This document shows positions 8,502 to 16,454 of a stretch of 26,081 nt of DNA, piece after piece (within the stretch, counting starts at the first letter, position 1; each line of letters opens with the position of its first letter). The translations under genes were made by a program, and so were the position numbers. Source of the DNA: Streptosporangiaceae bacterium. GTDB taxonomy: Bacteria; Actinomycetota; Actinomycetes; Streptosporangiales; Streptosporangiaceae. Under the pieces are notes generated by a model. That model ran no database searches. It saw nothing but the letters and a program-made list of their open reading frames with translations, and was not told where the DNA came from. The stretch is from the NCBI GenBank assembly GCA_030039095.1, contig JASHQP010000695.1, positions 1-26,081 on the forward strand, read 5' to 3'.

Positions 8502-8516
8502 TGCAGGCTGTTTGCA
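8502..8516 (+). promoter_or_regulatory. Nur-box-like operator upstream of Fur paralog 2
   Basis: TGCAG-GCTGT-TTGCA lies within CTGCA...TGCAG (8501-8517), perfect 5-base arms, about 50 bases before ATG 8567. It suggests autoregulation, or cross-regulation by the other Fur paralog. Confidence 0.7.
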
Positions 8517-8566
8517 GTAGCGCGCTCACCGCTTTTTGCGCGTGGCTGGGCGCCTATCCTTGGACC

Positions 8567-9025
8567 ATGAAGCATCCCATGGCTGAGGGCTCGTCGTCGG
8601 CGGTCGCGGACCGCGACGTCGAGGAGGTCCTCGCCCGCATGCGTGAGGCGGGCGGGCGGGCCACCCCGGCGCGGCGGCTCTTGCTGCGGGTGCTGTTCGC
8701 CGAGGGCACGCACCGCAGCGCCGAGGAGCTAGCCGCGGCCGTGCAGGCCCAAGCGCCCGATGTCAACATTTCCACGATCTACCGCATCCTCGACGAGCTT
8801 GTGCGGCTCCGCGTGGTTGACCGCACCTACCTGGGGGGCGGCCCCGCCGCCTACCACCTCGCCACCGCAGCCCACGGCCACATCGTCTGCGAGCAATGCG
8901 GGGCGATGACCGAAGTGCCCGACGAGCTGTTCGACGACCTCGCCCAGGTCGTAGCGGCACGCTACGGATTCGCCATCGCCCCGCACCGGTTCGCGGTGAC
9001 CGGCCTGTGCGCCAACTGCCAGTAG
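8567..9025 (+). CDS. Fur-family metalloregulator, Nur-like (paralog 2)
   Basis: 152 residues, aligning without gaps to paralog 1 over its whole length. Shared blocks include GGRATPARRLLL, AQAPDVNI and CEQCGAMTEVP. Winged helix at about 20-85 with IYRILDEL; metal and zinc residues H103-x-H105, C108/C111 and C148/C151 are all kept. It differs mainly in the N-terminus and in several surface positions. It has its own Nur-like box (8502-8516), unlike paralog 1, which rides behind the permease. Having two intact, closely similar Nur-like proteins a few kilobases apart is unusual; they may sense different metals or affinities. ATG 8567 is the natural start, giving MKHPMAEGSS. Confidence 0.92.
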   Translation: MKHPMAEGSSSAVADRDVEEVLARMREAGGRATPARRLLLRVLFAEGTHRSAEELAAAVQAQAPDVNISTIYRILDELVRLRVVDRTYLGGGPAAYHLATAAHGHIVCEQCGAMTEVPDELFDDLAQVVAARYGFAIAPHRFAVTGLCANCQ

Positions 9026-9089
9026 CCGCAGCTTCCCGCCACGTATGGATGGCTGGAGCGCCTAGTCGCCAGGCCCCGCGCTTGCTTGC

Positions 9090-9680
9090 CTAGCCGGGGC
9101 CGTCGGCGAGGCCGACCTGATCGCTGACCTGCACGAGCACCCGCGCCTGGCAAGAGTAATTCCAGCCGTGGCCGCCGCTGCGCTGAATGCGGCCAAGGCT
9201 CAGACGGTGCGGCTGCCTGGCGAGGCGACCACTGCGCTGCCAGGGAGCAGGTACTGGACGTGCAGCCCAAGCTCGCTGCGCGGGTCCGGCTACTGGCGGC
9301 GGGGGGCACGAACGAGAACGACCTGAACGACGCCCAGTCCATCCAGCTAGCCGCGATCATCCAGATCCGTCACAGCGGAGGGCAGGCCTACTACGACAAG
9401 AAAGTGGCCCCCGGCAAGACACCCAAAGAAGCGCTCCGCGCACTCAAGCACCGCATCAGCGACGCTGTATTCGCGTGTCTTCGAGCCGATCCCGCAGCCG
9501 TCGGCGGAGAGGCCCCGGAGGGCACCCGGGGAGCGACACTGACGCCAGCGCGGCCGGCTCACACCCGAATCAGCGGCTCTTCGGCCAAGCCAGTCCCGGG
9601 CCTGACCTGCCCGAGGGCCCCGTCCCGGCCCTCCGGCGCCGCTTCACCCGCGAGGCAGACCAAGCGCAGAAGCGCTTGAC
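9090..9680 (+). pseudogene. Relic of an IS110-family transposase gene
   Basis: Pieces of an IS110/IS116-type transposase can be read in two or three frames. AAALNAAKAQTVRLPGEA (about 9172-9230) is first. Then REQVLDVQPKLAARVRLLAAG with NDLNDAQSI (about 9248-9350) resembles the DEDD nuclease region. It jumps straight to the C-terminal GGQAYYDKKVAPGKTPKEAL and RISDAVFACL (about 9375-9490). The typical tail, GSHPNQRLFGQASPGPD, continues in another frame, so there is a frameshift near 9500. The catalytic core between the first and last parts is deleted, and the order of the pieces is scrambled. No intact ends were found, so this is a dead element. It separates the sodF/Fur2 part from the deformylase/tsaD part. 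Confidence 0.7.
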
Positions 9681-9882
9681 ACAAAGAGGAGTCGGTAGGA
9701 CACGCCCGACCGGGCAGGCTGACCGGGGCAATGGCGGGTGCTGGACGGCACACGACGCTGCGCTTGCGAGACGAGGCCCTGCTCAGTCAAGGCAGGTAAC
9801 GGGGTGCCCCGTGCTCTCCACTCAGGCACGGCTGATCACGTGTCCCGGTGAGAGACGGCGTAATGCCCGAACGAAGAGACGC
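9681..9882. other. Stretch without a recognisable gene after the IS110 relic
   Basis: About 200 bases of GC-rich sequence. I see no credible reading frame, hairpin or operator. It is probably the eroded 3' flank of the insertion element. Confidence 0.4.
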
Positions 9883-10098
9883 CTATTCGCAGGGCGGCTT
9901 GTTTGACAGGTAGTGGGCTCGTACTTGATGTAGTAGCTGGTTTGATGTCCGCGCCTTTAATTGGTCGCGGTCGCCGAACTTCGCGGTCGCCACCCATTGC
10001 CCTTGCGGCGCCTGCGGCGAGGCGAACTCATACTGCCTGCCCCAGTGTAGATACAGGAAAGTGAGCTGTTGTTCAGCTGTGGCTCCCAGTTCCGGCAA
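9883..10098 (-). CDS. Small hypothetical protein (71 aa)
   Basis: The reading frame begins with TTG 10098 directly after a stop, with GGGGGA a few bases upstream. The residues are well mixed (LTFLYLHWGRQYEFASP, then GQWVATAKFGDRDQLKA, then LLHQVRAHYLSNKP), with few of the Arg/Pro runs seen in shadow frames. The plan 'WG..Y.F....W.A...D...L.A.....L...VR..Y' resembles a widespread class of short actinobacterial proteins of unknown function, but I cannot name a family. Its codons are less GC-rich than its neighbours, which may indicate transfer together with the adjoining IS110 relic. Confidence 0.5.
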   Translation of the reverse strand: MPELGATAEQQLTFLYLHWGRQYEFASPQAPQGQWVATAKFGDRDQLKARTSNQLLHQVRAHYLSNKPPCE

Positions 10099-10756
10099 TG
10101 GTCATCCCCCACTGATCGGTTTTCCTTGCGTTTTTGGCTAACGGGCTGCTGACAGCCACCCGGGCGACGCTGGATGTCCTGGGTCTCCAGTCGACGCTGG
10201 GGGTGCTGTGGGAGCGACCGGCAGATGCGGCAAGCTGGCTGAGGCCCAGGGCGACCGATGTGGCTAGCGGCGCCCGTTCACCGGCGGCCGGGACCAACAG
10301 CCGCCGGTCGAAAGCACCGGCCTGGTGCGACCCGGTGGCCGGAGTCAGCCCGGCCGCCGCAACGCTCGCCTTCCTCACCGGAACACCGTAAGCGCGAATA
10401 CCATGCAATTGCAATCAGCTTGCGAACACTCGGCGCTTGCTGCTCAGAGCGGGAGGTCCGCTACCGACTGCCCGGCGCGGGTGGACCGGTCCGCCCGGGC
10501 GAACGGCTGCTGGGCGCCGGATCGATGGCCGTTGCTGTACGTCCGACGAGGATGTGCACCAGCGGGCGATTGCGACGAGCCGTGCACCGGCATTCATGTC
10601 TACGCGGCCGACATCGGCAGGCCGGCCCGCCATTCGATCCCCCGTCACACGCCAGGCCCGCGTGTTCGTCTCGCGCTGGCCCGCACCCTGACGCGGCTCG
10701 GGGGCGCCAGTCGGTCACACAGCGGCAGTGCCAGCAGGCAGAGGGTCAGGCGAGCT
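10099..10756. other. Non-coding or decayed stretch carrying one Nur-like box
   Basis: No convincing gene on either strand. A minus-strand frame, 10073-10414, begins right at the box and would give about 100 residues (inner GTG start, RKASVAAAGLTPATG...), but its composition is like a shadow. A plus-strand frame, 10134-10391, is equally unconvincing. The box at 10410-10424 is annotated separately. The gene it once served may have been lost or may be a short RNA. Confidence 0.4.
10410..10424. promoter_or_regulatory. Nur-box-like site without a clear target gene
   Basis: TGCAA-TCAGC-TTGCG fits the pattern, with GC cores 11 bases apart. An overlapping TGCAATTGCAA (10404-10414) adds a further half-site. 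No good gene starts within 200 bases on either side. Confidence 0.6.
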
Positions 10757-11293
10757 TCAGGCCTGCGGTTCCCGGCTGGCCAGGCCCGCTGCGGCCAGGA
10801 TGGCGGCGCGCTTGGCGGGGGGCAGCCGGTCGACGTAGAGGATCCCGTCGAGATGGTCGACCTCGTGTTGCAGGCACCGGGCGAGTATTCCGGTCCCGGT
10901 GACGGTGACCGGGCGGCCGTGGAAATCCAGGCCGGTGACCGTGGCCAGGGCGGGGCGGGTGACCTCGGCGTGCTGGCCTGGCACCGACAGGCAGCCCTCC
11001 AGCTCGGTGTCTGCCGCGGCCAGCGCGGTGGGAACACGCAGGACCGGGTTCACCACGTGGCCGGACTGGTGGTCACCGGAGGCGTCAGGGCAGTCGTAGA
11101 CGAAAACCCGCAGCCCGATGCCGATCTGGCTGGCGGCCAGGCCCACGCCCTCGGCTGCGTACATGCTGGCGAACATGTCGTCTACCAGCGAACCCAGCAC
11201 GGCACCGAACGAGGTCACTGGCGCGGAGGGCTGGTGCAGCACGGCCTGGCCGTAGCGCATGATCGGGCGGGCCGTGCCCGCTGCCACATCCAT
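10757..11293 (-). CDS. def: Peptide deformylase, stand-alone paralog
   Basis: 178 residues. It removes the formyl group from the N-terminal methionine of new proteins. All three family motifs are present: GVGLAASQ at 49-56; EGCLS at 99-103 with metal ligand C101; and HEVDH at 143-147 with ligands H143 and H147 and catalytic E144. The native metal of deformylases is usually Fe2+, and Ni or Co also support activity. It stands alone, not beside fmt or the ribosome-associated genes where a primary def often sits, so I infer a second copy. ATG 11293 has no Shine-Dalgarno sequence and the mRNA may be leaderless. A weaker Nur-like box lies directly upstream. The C-terminus ends shortly after the catalytic helix, without a long extension. 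Confidence 0.94.
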   Translation of the reverse strand: MDVAAGTARPIMRYGQAVLHQPSAPVTSFGAVLGSLVDDMFASMYAAEGVGLAASQIGIGLRVFVYDCPDASGDHQSGHVVNPVLRVPTALAAADTELEGCLSVPGQHAEVTRPALATVTGLDFHGRPVTVTGTGILARCLQHEVDHLDGILYVDRLPPAKRAAILAAAGLASREPQA

Positions 11294-11296
11294 AAT

Positions 11297-11311
11297 CGCG
11301 AATCATACGCA
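11297..11311 (-). promoter_or_regulatory. Weak Nur-box-like site at the deformylase start
   Basis: On the coding (minus) strand this reads TGCGT-ATGAT-TCGCG, with GC cores 11 bases apart. The outer arm bases match less well than in the other boxes. It ends four bases before the ATG, so a bound repressor would block a leaderless start. Confidence 0.5.
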
Positions 11312-11516
11312 CCTGCAAGGCTCTGGCAGAACCGACCGGCCGGAACCCGGGGACGGGGGGGCCGGGGATGCCCTACGGGCCTGCTGTCCTGCTGCGTGCT
11401 TGCGGCTGGGCGCTGGCAGCAGCGACGAGACGAGCCCGGCGCCGACATCCCGGCAGATCCCGAACGCCGCGGGCGCGGCGGCGCCGGACTGGTCGCCGGC
11501 AAAGGGGGTGCGCCGG

Positions 11517-11962
11517 TCAGGGCTGGCAGGCGCTGCACAGGCCGGTCATGGCGAACTGGTGCGGGTCAATCGCGAATCCGTACTGGCGGCGGATCCGCCC
11601 GGCCAAGCTTCTGAAGAGCTGCTCGGGTACCTCGGGCAGCGACTGGCACTGGCTGCCGACCAGGTACCCGTGCGTCGCCGGGGCCAGGTAATAGGTTGCC
11701 GGGCCGTGACCGAAGTCGGCCCCGACAACCCCGAGCCCCCGTAGCGGTCGAGGTTGCGGTAGATCATGGACAGGTTCACGTCCGGCTGGCGAGCCCGCAC
11801 CCGGGCCGCCAGGTCCTCGGCGCTGAGGTGCCGGGCCGAGTCGGCCAGCGCCATGAGCAGCCGCCGCCACGCCGAGGTGGCCCGGCCGCCACGCACACGC
11901 AGGCGCGCCAGGACTGCCTCGACGAGATCCCGCGCATCGTCCACAGTGGCTGGCTGGCTCAT
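11517..11962 (-). pseudogene. Fur-family regulator paralog 3, frameshifted and with degraded metal site
   Basis: The first frame gives MSQPATVDDARDL, the winged helix and VNLSMIYRNLD. The rest (LRGLGVVGADFGHGPATYYL and ATHGYLVGSQCQSLPEVP, ending GLCSACQP) is in another frame. One base is missing between 11744 and 11745; restoring it gives YRNLDxLRGLGVV, matching paralog 1 (YRNLDELVRLGVV) without any gap at that point. Even when repaired, the metal site is altered: HGH becomes HGY, and the first Cys of the C-x2-C pair is Gly (GSQC). It is therefore most likely a dying gene rather than an assembly error alone. It faces tsaD across a shared Nur-like box at 12033-12047. Confidence 0.8.
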
Positions 11963-12032
11963 TGCCTCACCATCGATAGCTGTCGGACCGTCCGACGGCT
12001 GAGCGTCCTAGGGGCCGCCGCCCGCGGGATAT

Positions 12033-12047
12033 TGCAAGTCACATGCA
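12033..12047. promoter_or_regulatory. Nur-box-like operator between Fur paralog 3 and tsaD
   Basis: TGCAA-GTCAC-ATGCA lies inside ATTGCA-N7-TGCAAT (12031-12049), perfect 6-base arms. It is 88 bases before the tsaD ATG and 71 bases before the divergent Fur paralog 3 start. Confidence 0.75.
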
Positions 12048-12134
12048 ATAGCGTAGAGCGCATGTTCCCTGCCAGCATCACCCTGGCACCGTGGTGAGCC
12101 CGCTGCGGGCCCGCAGTGATGCCGCGGAGCGCAC

Positions 12135-13166
12135 ATGACCGTGGTGATGGGCATTGAGACCTCCTGCGACGAGACGGGTGCCGGGTTCGTCCGTGACGGG
12201 ATCCTGCTCGGTCAGGCACTGGCCTCCAGCCTGGACGAGCATGCCCGGTTCGGCGGTGTCGTGCCCGAGATCGCGGCCCGGGCGCACCTGGAGGCCATGG
12301 TCCCGGTCGTGCAGGCCGGGTTGGCCGATGCCGGGCTCACCCTGGGGGACGTCGGCGCCGTCGCCGTCACTGCAGGCCCGGGCTTGGCCACTGCGCTACA
12401 GGTCGGGATCGCCGCGGCGAAGGCCTACGCGCTTGCCCTCGGTGTCCCGCTGTTCGGTGTGCACCACCTCGCCGGGCACGCCGCCGCCGACGTCCTGACC
12501 CACGGCCCGCTGCCCGGCCGCTGCGTCATCCTGATCGTGTCCGGCGGGCACACCTCGCTGCTGCTGGCTGGTGACCTGGCCCGCGACCCGGTTATCCACC
12601 TGTCCGACACCCTGGACGACGCGGCCGGGGAAGCCTTCGACAAAGTCGCCCGCCTGCTGGGGCTGCCCTACCCTGGAGGCCCGTCAATCGACCGCGCTGC
12701 GGCCGGAGGCGATCCGGCCGCCGTGGCGTTCCCGCGGCCGCTGACCAGGCCCGGCGACCCGCCGCTGGGGTTCTCGTTCTCCGGGCTGAAGACCGCCGTC
12801 GCACGGTACGCCGAACGCCGGCGCGACCCAGGCGTCACCGCCGCCGATATCGCGGCCAGCTTCCAGGAGGCCGTCGCGGACACCCTCACCCGCAAGGCTC
12901 TGCTGGCCTGCCGCCAGCAGGGCTGCGACACCCTGGTTATCGCTGGCGGCGTCGCCGCTAACAGTCGCATCCGGGCGCTCGCGCGGCAGCGTTGCGACGC
13001 TGCCGGCATCGAGCTGCGGATCCCGCCGCCCAGGCTGTGCACCGACAATGGCGCCATGATCGCCGCCATCGGCGACCAGCTCGCCCGCGCGGGTGCGCCG
13101 CCGTCCGCGCTCACCCTCGCCGCCGCGCCGTCGGCTCCCCTGCACAGTGCACGGCTCGGCAGCTGA
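12135..13166 (+). CDS. tsaD: TsaD-family tRNA threonylcarbamoyltransferase, stand-alone paralog
   Basis: 343 residues, full length. TsaD transfers threonylcarbamoyl to A37 of ANN-decoding tRNAs, working with TsaB/TsaE. The N-terminus [12 protein letters not shown] is the family signature. H111 and H115 in HHLAGH bind the metal (Fe or Zn), with the third ligand Asp in LCTDNGAM near the C-terminus; SGGHTSL and FSFSGLKTA are also conserved. GGAG stands five bases before ATG 12135. In most actinobacteria tsaD sits beside tsaB and rimI. Here none is present and a Nur-like box lies upstream, so I infer a second, metal-regulated copy. A conserved TsaB partner must be supplied from elsewhere. Confidence 0.95.
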   Translation: MTVVMGIETSCDETGAGFVRDGILLGQALASSLDEHARFGGVVPEIAARAHLEAMVPVVQAGLADAGLTLGDVGAVAVTAGPGLATALQVGIAAAKAYALALGVPLFGVHHLAGHAAADVLTHGPLPGRCVILIVSGGHTSLLLAGDLARDPVIHLSDTLDDAAGEAFDKVARLLGLPYPGGPSIDRAAAGGDPAAVAFPRPLTRPGDPPLGFSFSGLKTAVARYAERRRDPGVTAADIAASFQEAVADTLTRKALLACRQQGCDTLVIAGGVAANSRIRALARQRCDAAGIELRIPPPRLCTDNGAMIAAIGDQLARAGAPPSALTLAAAPSAPLHSARLGS

Positions 13167-13273
13167 CTCGCGAGCCGGCTGGCGGTGACCGCTGCGCGGC
13201 CCGCAGCACTCAGCACGGACGGGTCGCAAGCAGAGCGCCCGGCCCAGTGATTTCCCGGAACCCGAGAGCTTGC

Positions 13274-13288
13274 TGCGATAGGTTCGCA
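13274..13288 (+). promoter_or_regulatory. Nur-box-like operator upstream of the SIS-like gene
   Basis: TGCGA-TAGGT-TCGCA, inside perfect arms CTGCGA/TCGCAG (13273-13289), 41 bases before the ATG at 13330. Confidence 0.75.
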
Positions 13289-13329
13289 GATGCAAGTCCA
13301 CTGTGTTAAGAGAAAGGAGGCGGGGCAGG

Positions 13330-14010
13330 ATGGATGACGGGCGCGCCCGGCTGCTGTGTGACCTGCTGGCGGGCACGGCGTGGACGGAGCAGACCCGGGC
13401 GTTTGCGGCAGCGCTGCGCGGCGCCGGGCACGGTCCTGGCGGGCTGCTGATGGTGGGTACCCCGACCGAGGAGCCCTGGCACATGACCGCGCACCTGGAC
13501 GATGAGGCCCGGCTCGCCGGGATGCCGCAGCTGTCTCCGGTACTGGTCCGGCACGCCGTGCCCGATGGCGCCCCGCCGCACCTGTCGATCGGCCTGAGCC
13601 GGCTGGAAGCCGCCCGGCGTGGGGAGACCGTGTTCGTCGTCGCGGCCGACCAGGCGCCCGAGGGTTTGCTGAGCCGGGTTGAGGATGCCCGCCACCACGG
13701 CGCGACCGTGCTGGCCATGGAGTCGGGTGACCGGGAGTTGCGCGAGCTCGCGCACGAGGCGCTGACCGTGGTCGACCAGCAGCCTCATTCGGGGGCCGGC
13801 CTCGTCCCGGCGCTGTGGCGCCCGCGGTTGCTGGCCGCCGATGGCGTTCTCATCCCGCACGACCCGGGCGTGGCGTTCGAGACCGCCCAGCACCTGGTCA
13901 GTCTGGCCGCTGGGGAGACACCTGTGACCACCGGTGGCAGGCGAGTATACCGGGACCGGCTCGCCTGGTTCCTCGACCTAGTCTCCGGCCCGGCGACGGC
14001 GGGCGCCTGA
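13330..14010 (+). CDS. Unknown protein with SIS-like (sugar isomerase) features
   Basis: 226 residues from ATG 13330, chosen because AAAGGAGG (13313-13320) stands nine bases upstream. No family is recognised with certainty. GGLLMVGTPTEEPWHM near the start, RGETVFVVAADQAPEGLLSRVEDARHHGATVLAMESG and ELAHEALTVV in the middle alternate strand and helix. They look like an SIS fold, where 'GATVLALT...LA..AD..L.V' is typical. AFETAQHLVSLAAGE near residue 190 is also like the last SIS helix. It is cytosolic with no membrane segments. A strong Nur-like box lies upstream, so it belongs to the presumed nickel regulon. What it acts on is unknown. Confidence 0.8.
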   Translation: MDDGRARLLCDLLAGTAWTEQTRAFAAALRGAGHGPGGLLMVGTPTEEPWHMTAHLDDEARLAGMPQLSPVLVRHAVPDGAPPHLSIGLSRLEAARRGETVFVVAADQAPEGLLSRVEDARHHGATVLAMESGDRELRELAHEALTVVDQQPHSGAGLVPALWRPRLLAADGVLIPHDPGVAFETAQHLVSLAAGETPVTTGGRRVYRDRLAWFLDLVSGPATAGA

Positions 14011-14138
14011 CCGCGCCCGGCCCGGGTTACAGCACGCCCGTGGTGCTGGGGATGCCGGGCACCCTGTCCTGCTGGCCCGCATCACCACGTTCGCGCCCGT
14101 CGGCCCCATGAGGATCATCATTGCGCACCGTACCGCCG

Positions 14139-14188
14139 CGATGCCTGGCCCGCAGTATTGCGCGCGATGCCTGGCCCGCAGTGTTGCG
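14139..14188. repeat. Two-copy tandem repeat, 26-base period
   Basis: CGATGCCTGGCCCGCAGT occurs at 14139 and again at 14165. The copies differ by one base in the 24 bases compared (TATTGCG against TGTTGCG). It lies in the decayed stretch between the SIS-like gene and a CGNR fragment. Confidence 0.7.
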
Positions 14189-14364
14189 AGGGCTGGAGAT
14201 CCGCCGTCTGCAAGCCACCAGGGCCGCGAGCGAGTCGTCAAACTCCCCGCAGGCCCACAGCCTCGGTGCAGCGCAGATGGGCTGGGAGACCTACGTCATC
14301 GGCGCGGGTTCTGGCTTCACCGAGGTCGGGCACGCAGCGGGCGCCTCGTACCGGTGCGAAATGA

Positions 14365-14637
14365 TCGATCTCCTGCACCAGTTGCCCGCCGGGGCATGGC
14401 GGAATCCAGGCAGATGCCCCGCCGCGTACAGCGAGCATCGCCCGCGACGCGATCGAACTCCTCGGTGGCCCTGAAGCGCGACGCCTCCGGCAGTGCAGAC
14501 GGGACGGATGCACTCGCATGTTCGTTGACCGTTCCCACGGACGCAACCGCACCTGGTGCGGCATGCGCGAGTGCGGCAACCGGGTCAATGCCGCCGGATA
14601 CCGGCGACGCAAGGACCGGAAACAAGAACCGGACTAG
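14365..14637 (+). pseudogene. C-terminal fragment of a CGNR zinc-finger gene
   Basis: The frame after the stop at 14362-14364 gives ASIARDAIELLGGPEARRL, then CRRDGCTRMFVDRS and RTWCGMRECGNRVNAAGYRR, ending at TAG 14635-14637. This is the canonical CGNR zinc-finger end (C-x4-C ... C-x4-C-G-N-R). No ATG, GTG or TTG occurs in frame before the finger, and no N-terminal domain could be found upstream in any frame, so it is a remnant. It is more divergent from the CGNR gene at 4222-4846 than the fragment at 17565 is. Confidence 0.75.
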
Positions 14638-14745
14638 CAAGGGCGCAGCCAGATACCCGCTGGCGTTGGGCCCGGGCAACTGGCGGATTTAGCCGCCGAC
14701 GTTCCCGGTCACGACATGGACACCCGGGTGTTCGGCGCCTTCGTC

Positions 14746-16048
14746 TCACGAGAGCTGCATCGCTGACGGGTCCGTCCGGAGCCGGAGCTCACCCGGGGGT
14801 GATCGCGTCCAGGAAGCGGGGAACTCGTCGGAGCCGGTGAGCGGCTCGCTTCCGGCCATGATGGCGCGGGCGAGGCCGAGGTAGCGGATGGGTTCGCTGC
14901 GGCCGGCCGACACCAGGTTGGTGACAAGGAGCGGGCAGCACAGCAGCGCCGCGCGCACGGTCGCCCGCCAGTCCGGCGGCAGTTCGCCGCGGCGGGCGAG
15001 CGCGGCCAGCAGCGGGGCCCACACCAGCTCGGCAGCTGACTTGAGGATCTCGCGCCGCAGCGGGGACAGGGCCGTGTCGTCGGTGACCGAGACGACGCCG
15101 TCGCCCGACGCGACCGCGATGGTGAACCGGTCGGCAGCCTCGGCGGGGTGGTAGAGCCAGAACGGGTGCGCGAATACGTTGTGGAAGGTGGCCTTGACGG
15201 GGGCGAGCAGGGCCGGGATGTCGCGGTCGGCGAAGGCGGGATCGAATAGCCGCAGTTCGGTCTGCCCGCCGTTGCCCAGTACCCAGATGTTGCCTTGATG
15301 GTCGTCCCCGTGTGCGGTGACGGCGGGGCCGGTGGCCAGGATCGCGGGGTCGAGCAGCGCCGCGGCGGCCGAGGCGAGTTCGCGGAGTGTGGCTGGGTAC
15401 TCGACGCCGTTCACTATGAAGCGGTGATCGGCGACCTGCCGGTACAGCGGGTCAGCCAGGTACCAGGACAGGTAGCGGCCGCCGGGGAAGCCGACCGTGG
15501 CGTCGGCCAAGCGGGCGGTAGAAGAGCTGATGGATCGCGGTGTCCCGGGAGGCCATGGACCCTGGTTGCAGCGTGCTGAGCGCGGCGCGGCCGATGGCTA
15601 GGTCCAGCGCCCGCCGGGCGGCTCGCAGGTCCGCCGGGAGGCTGGCGCCCGCAGCGTCAGCGCGCTCTAGCTCGAGGCAGACGTCGGACATGCGCGGCTC
15701 GGTCCGCAGCCGGTAGAGCGCGATCTGGCGACCGGGTTCCCCCGCCACGCGCAACGGCATCTCCACCGGCAGGCCGGCGTCGGCGAGCACCTGCGCGCGG
15801 TAGTACTCGGTGACGTTCGCCTCCTCGCCCTCTTCCTGATGGAACTTGAAGAACTCGGTGTGGCCGTCGGCGAACCGCACCAGGCCGCTCACCGAGTTCA
15901 GGCTGTACGCGTCGAGCGTCAGTTCCGCCGACGCGACCGGCAGGCCGAATGTGTCCGCGATCAGGCCAGCGGCGGCGAGCGCCGCCCGGCCGGTTTCGCC
16001 CGCGGCGACCAGCGCCCTGATCCGCGCGCTCGGTGAGCCGCGGCTCAA
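14746..16048 (-). pseudogene. Aminoglycoside-phosphotransferase-fold kinase-like protein, two likely frameshifts
   Basis: The N-terminal lobe (TTG 16048, SRGSPSARIRALVAAGE, then VRFADGHTEFFKFHQEEG with a likely ATP-binding Lys) is in one frame down to HQLFYR near 15512. Removing one C from the CCC run there joins it to LADATVGFPGGRYLSWYL. The catalytic loop HGDDHQGNIW and the metal-binding LFDPAFADRD follow, as in APH/choline-kinase-like enzymes. Near 14818 a second shift is likely: adding one C to CCCC turns the odd tail into DEFPRFLDAITPG with a stop at 14789. The TTG start overlaps the TGA of the hutH-like fragment. Substrate unknown. Both indels are in C-runs, so assembly error is a live alternative. 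Confidence 0.65.
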
Positions 16049-16290
16049 CTGAGCTCGCCGGTGACGGCGGCGGCGGTGGCTGGCGAGGGCTGCAGCGGGG
16101 CCCGCAGGTCGATGCCGCGAGCCGCGGTGACCAGCTCGACGGCGAGGATCCGGCGCAGGTTCGCGAGCGAGGAGCGCAGCTTGCGCGCCGCGCCCCAGCC
16201 CATGGACACGTGGTCTTCCTGCATCGCCGAGCTCGGGATCGAGTCGACGCTGGCGGGGGCGGCCAGGTGCGGATGCTGACGGCTTAGCAG
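16045..16290 (-). pseudogene. C-terminal fragment of a histidine ammonia-lyase-like gene
   Basis: The minus strand reads [39 protein letters not shown] and [19 protein letters not shown], ending VTGELS and a stop at 16045-16047. [20 protein letters not shown] is a signature block of HutH and related MIO-dependent aromatic amino acid lyases. About 400 upstream residues, including the Ala-Ser-Gly MIO triad, are missing. The 5' edge falls at a short direct repeat, GGCTTAGC twice at 16281-16296, which may mark the deletion scar. The kinase-like gene overlaps its stop. Confidence 0.75.
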
Positions 16291-16454
16291 GCTTAGCCCG
16301 CACCTCGACGGCGGTTCTCTACGATCAGCTCGAGCTTGGCCACCTCCTGGCCTGTAGCCGAACCACGTCGCCCGCGACCGTGGAAGAGAAGCCGCACCGC
16401 GGCGACAGGCCCGGCTGGCCGCAAACCGGCGGTTACACCGACCCGCCTAACGGC
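16291..16454. other. Short stretch without a recognisable gene
   Basis: About 160 bases between the lyase fragment and the methyltransferase. A minus-strand frame ends [17 protein letters not shown] before a stop, which may be the tail of a lost gene. Nothing can be assigned. Confidence 0.3.

Noticed and set aside
10073..10414. A minus-strand frame beginning at the orphan Nur-type box
   Set aside because: The position is tempting, but the first codon lies inside the box, no RBS is seen and the composition is like a shadow frame.
16033..16287. A plus-strand frame rich in Gly and Ala
   Set aside because: It is antisense to the hutH-like fragment, which has a recognisable family signature.
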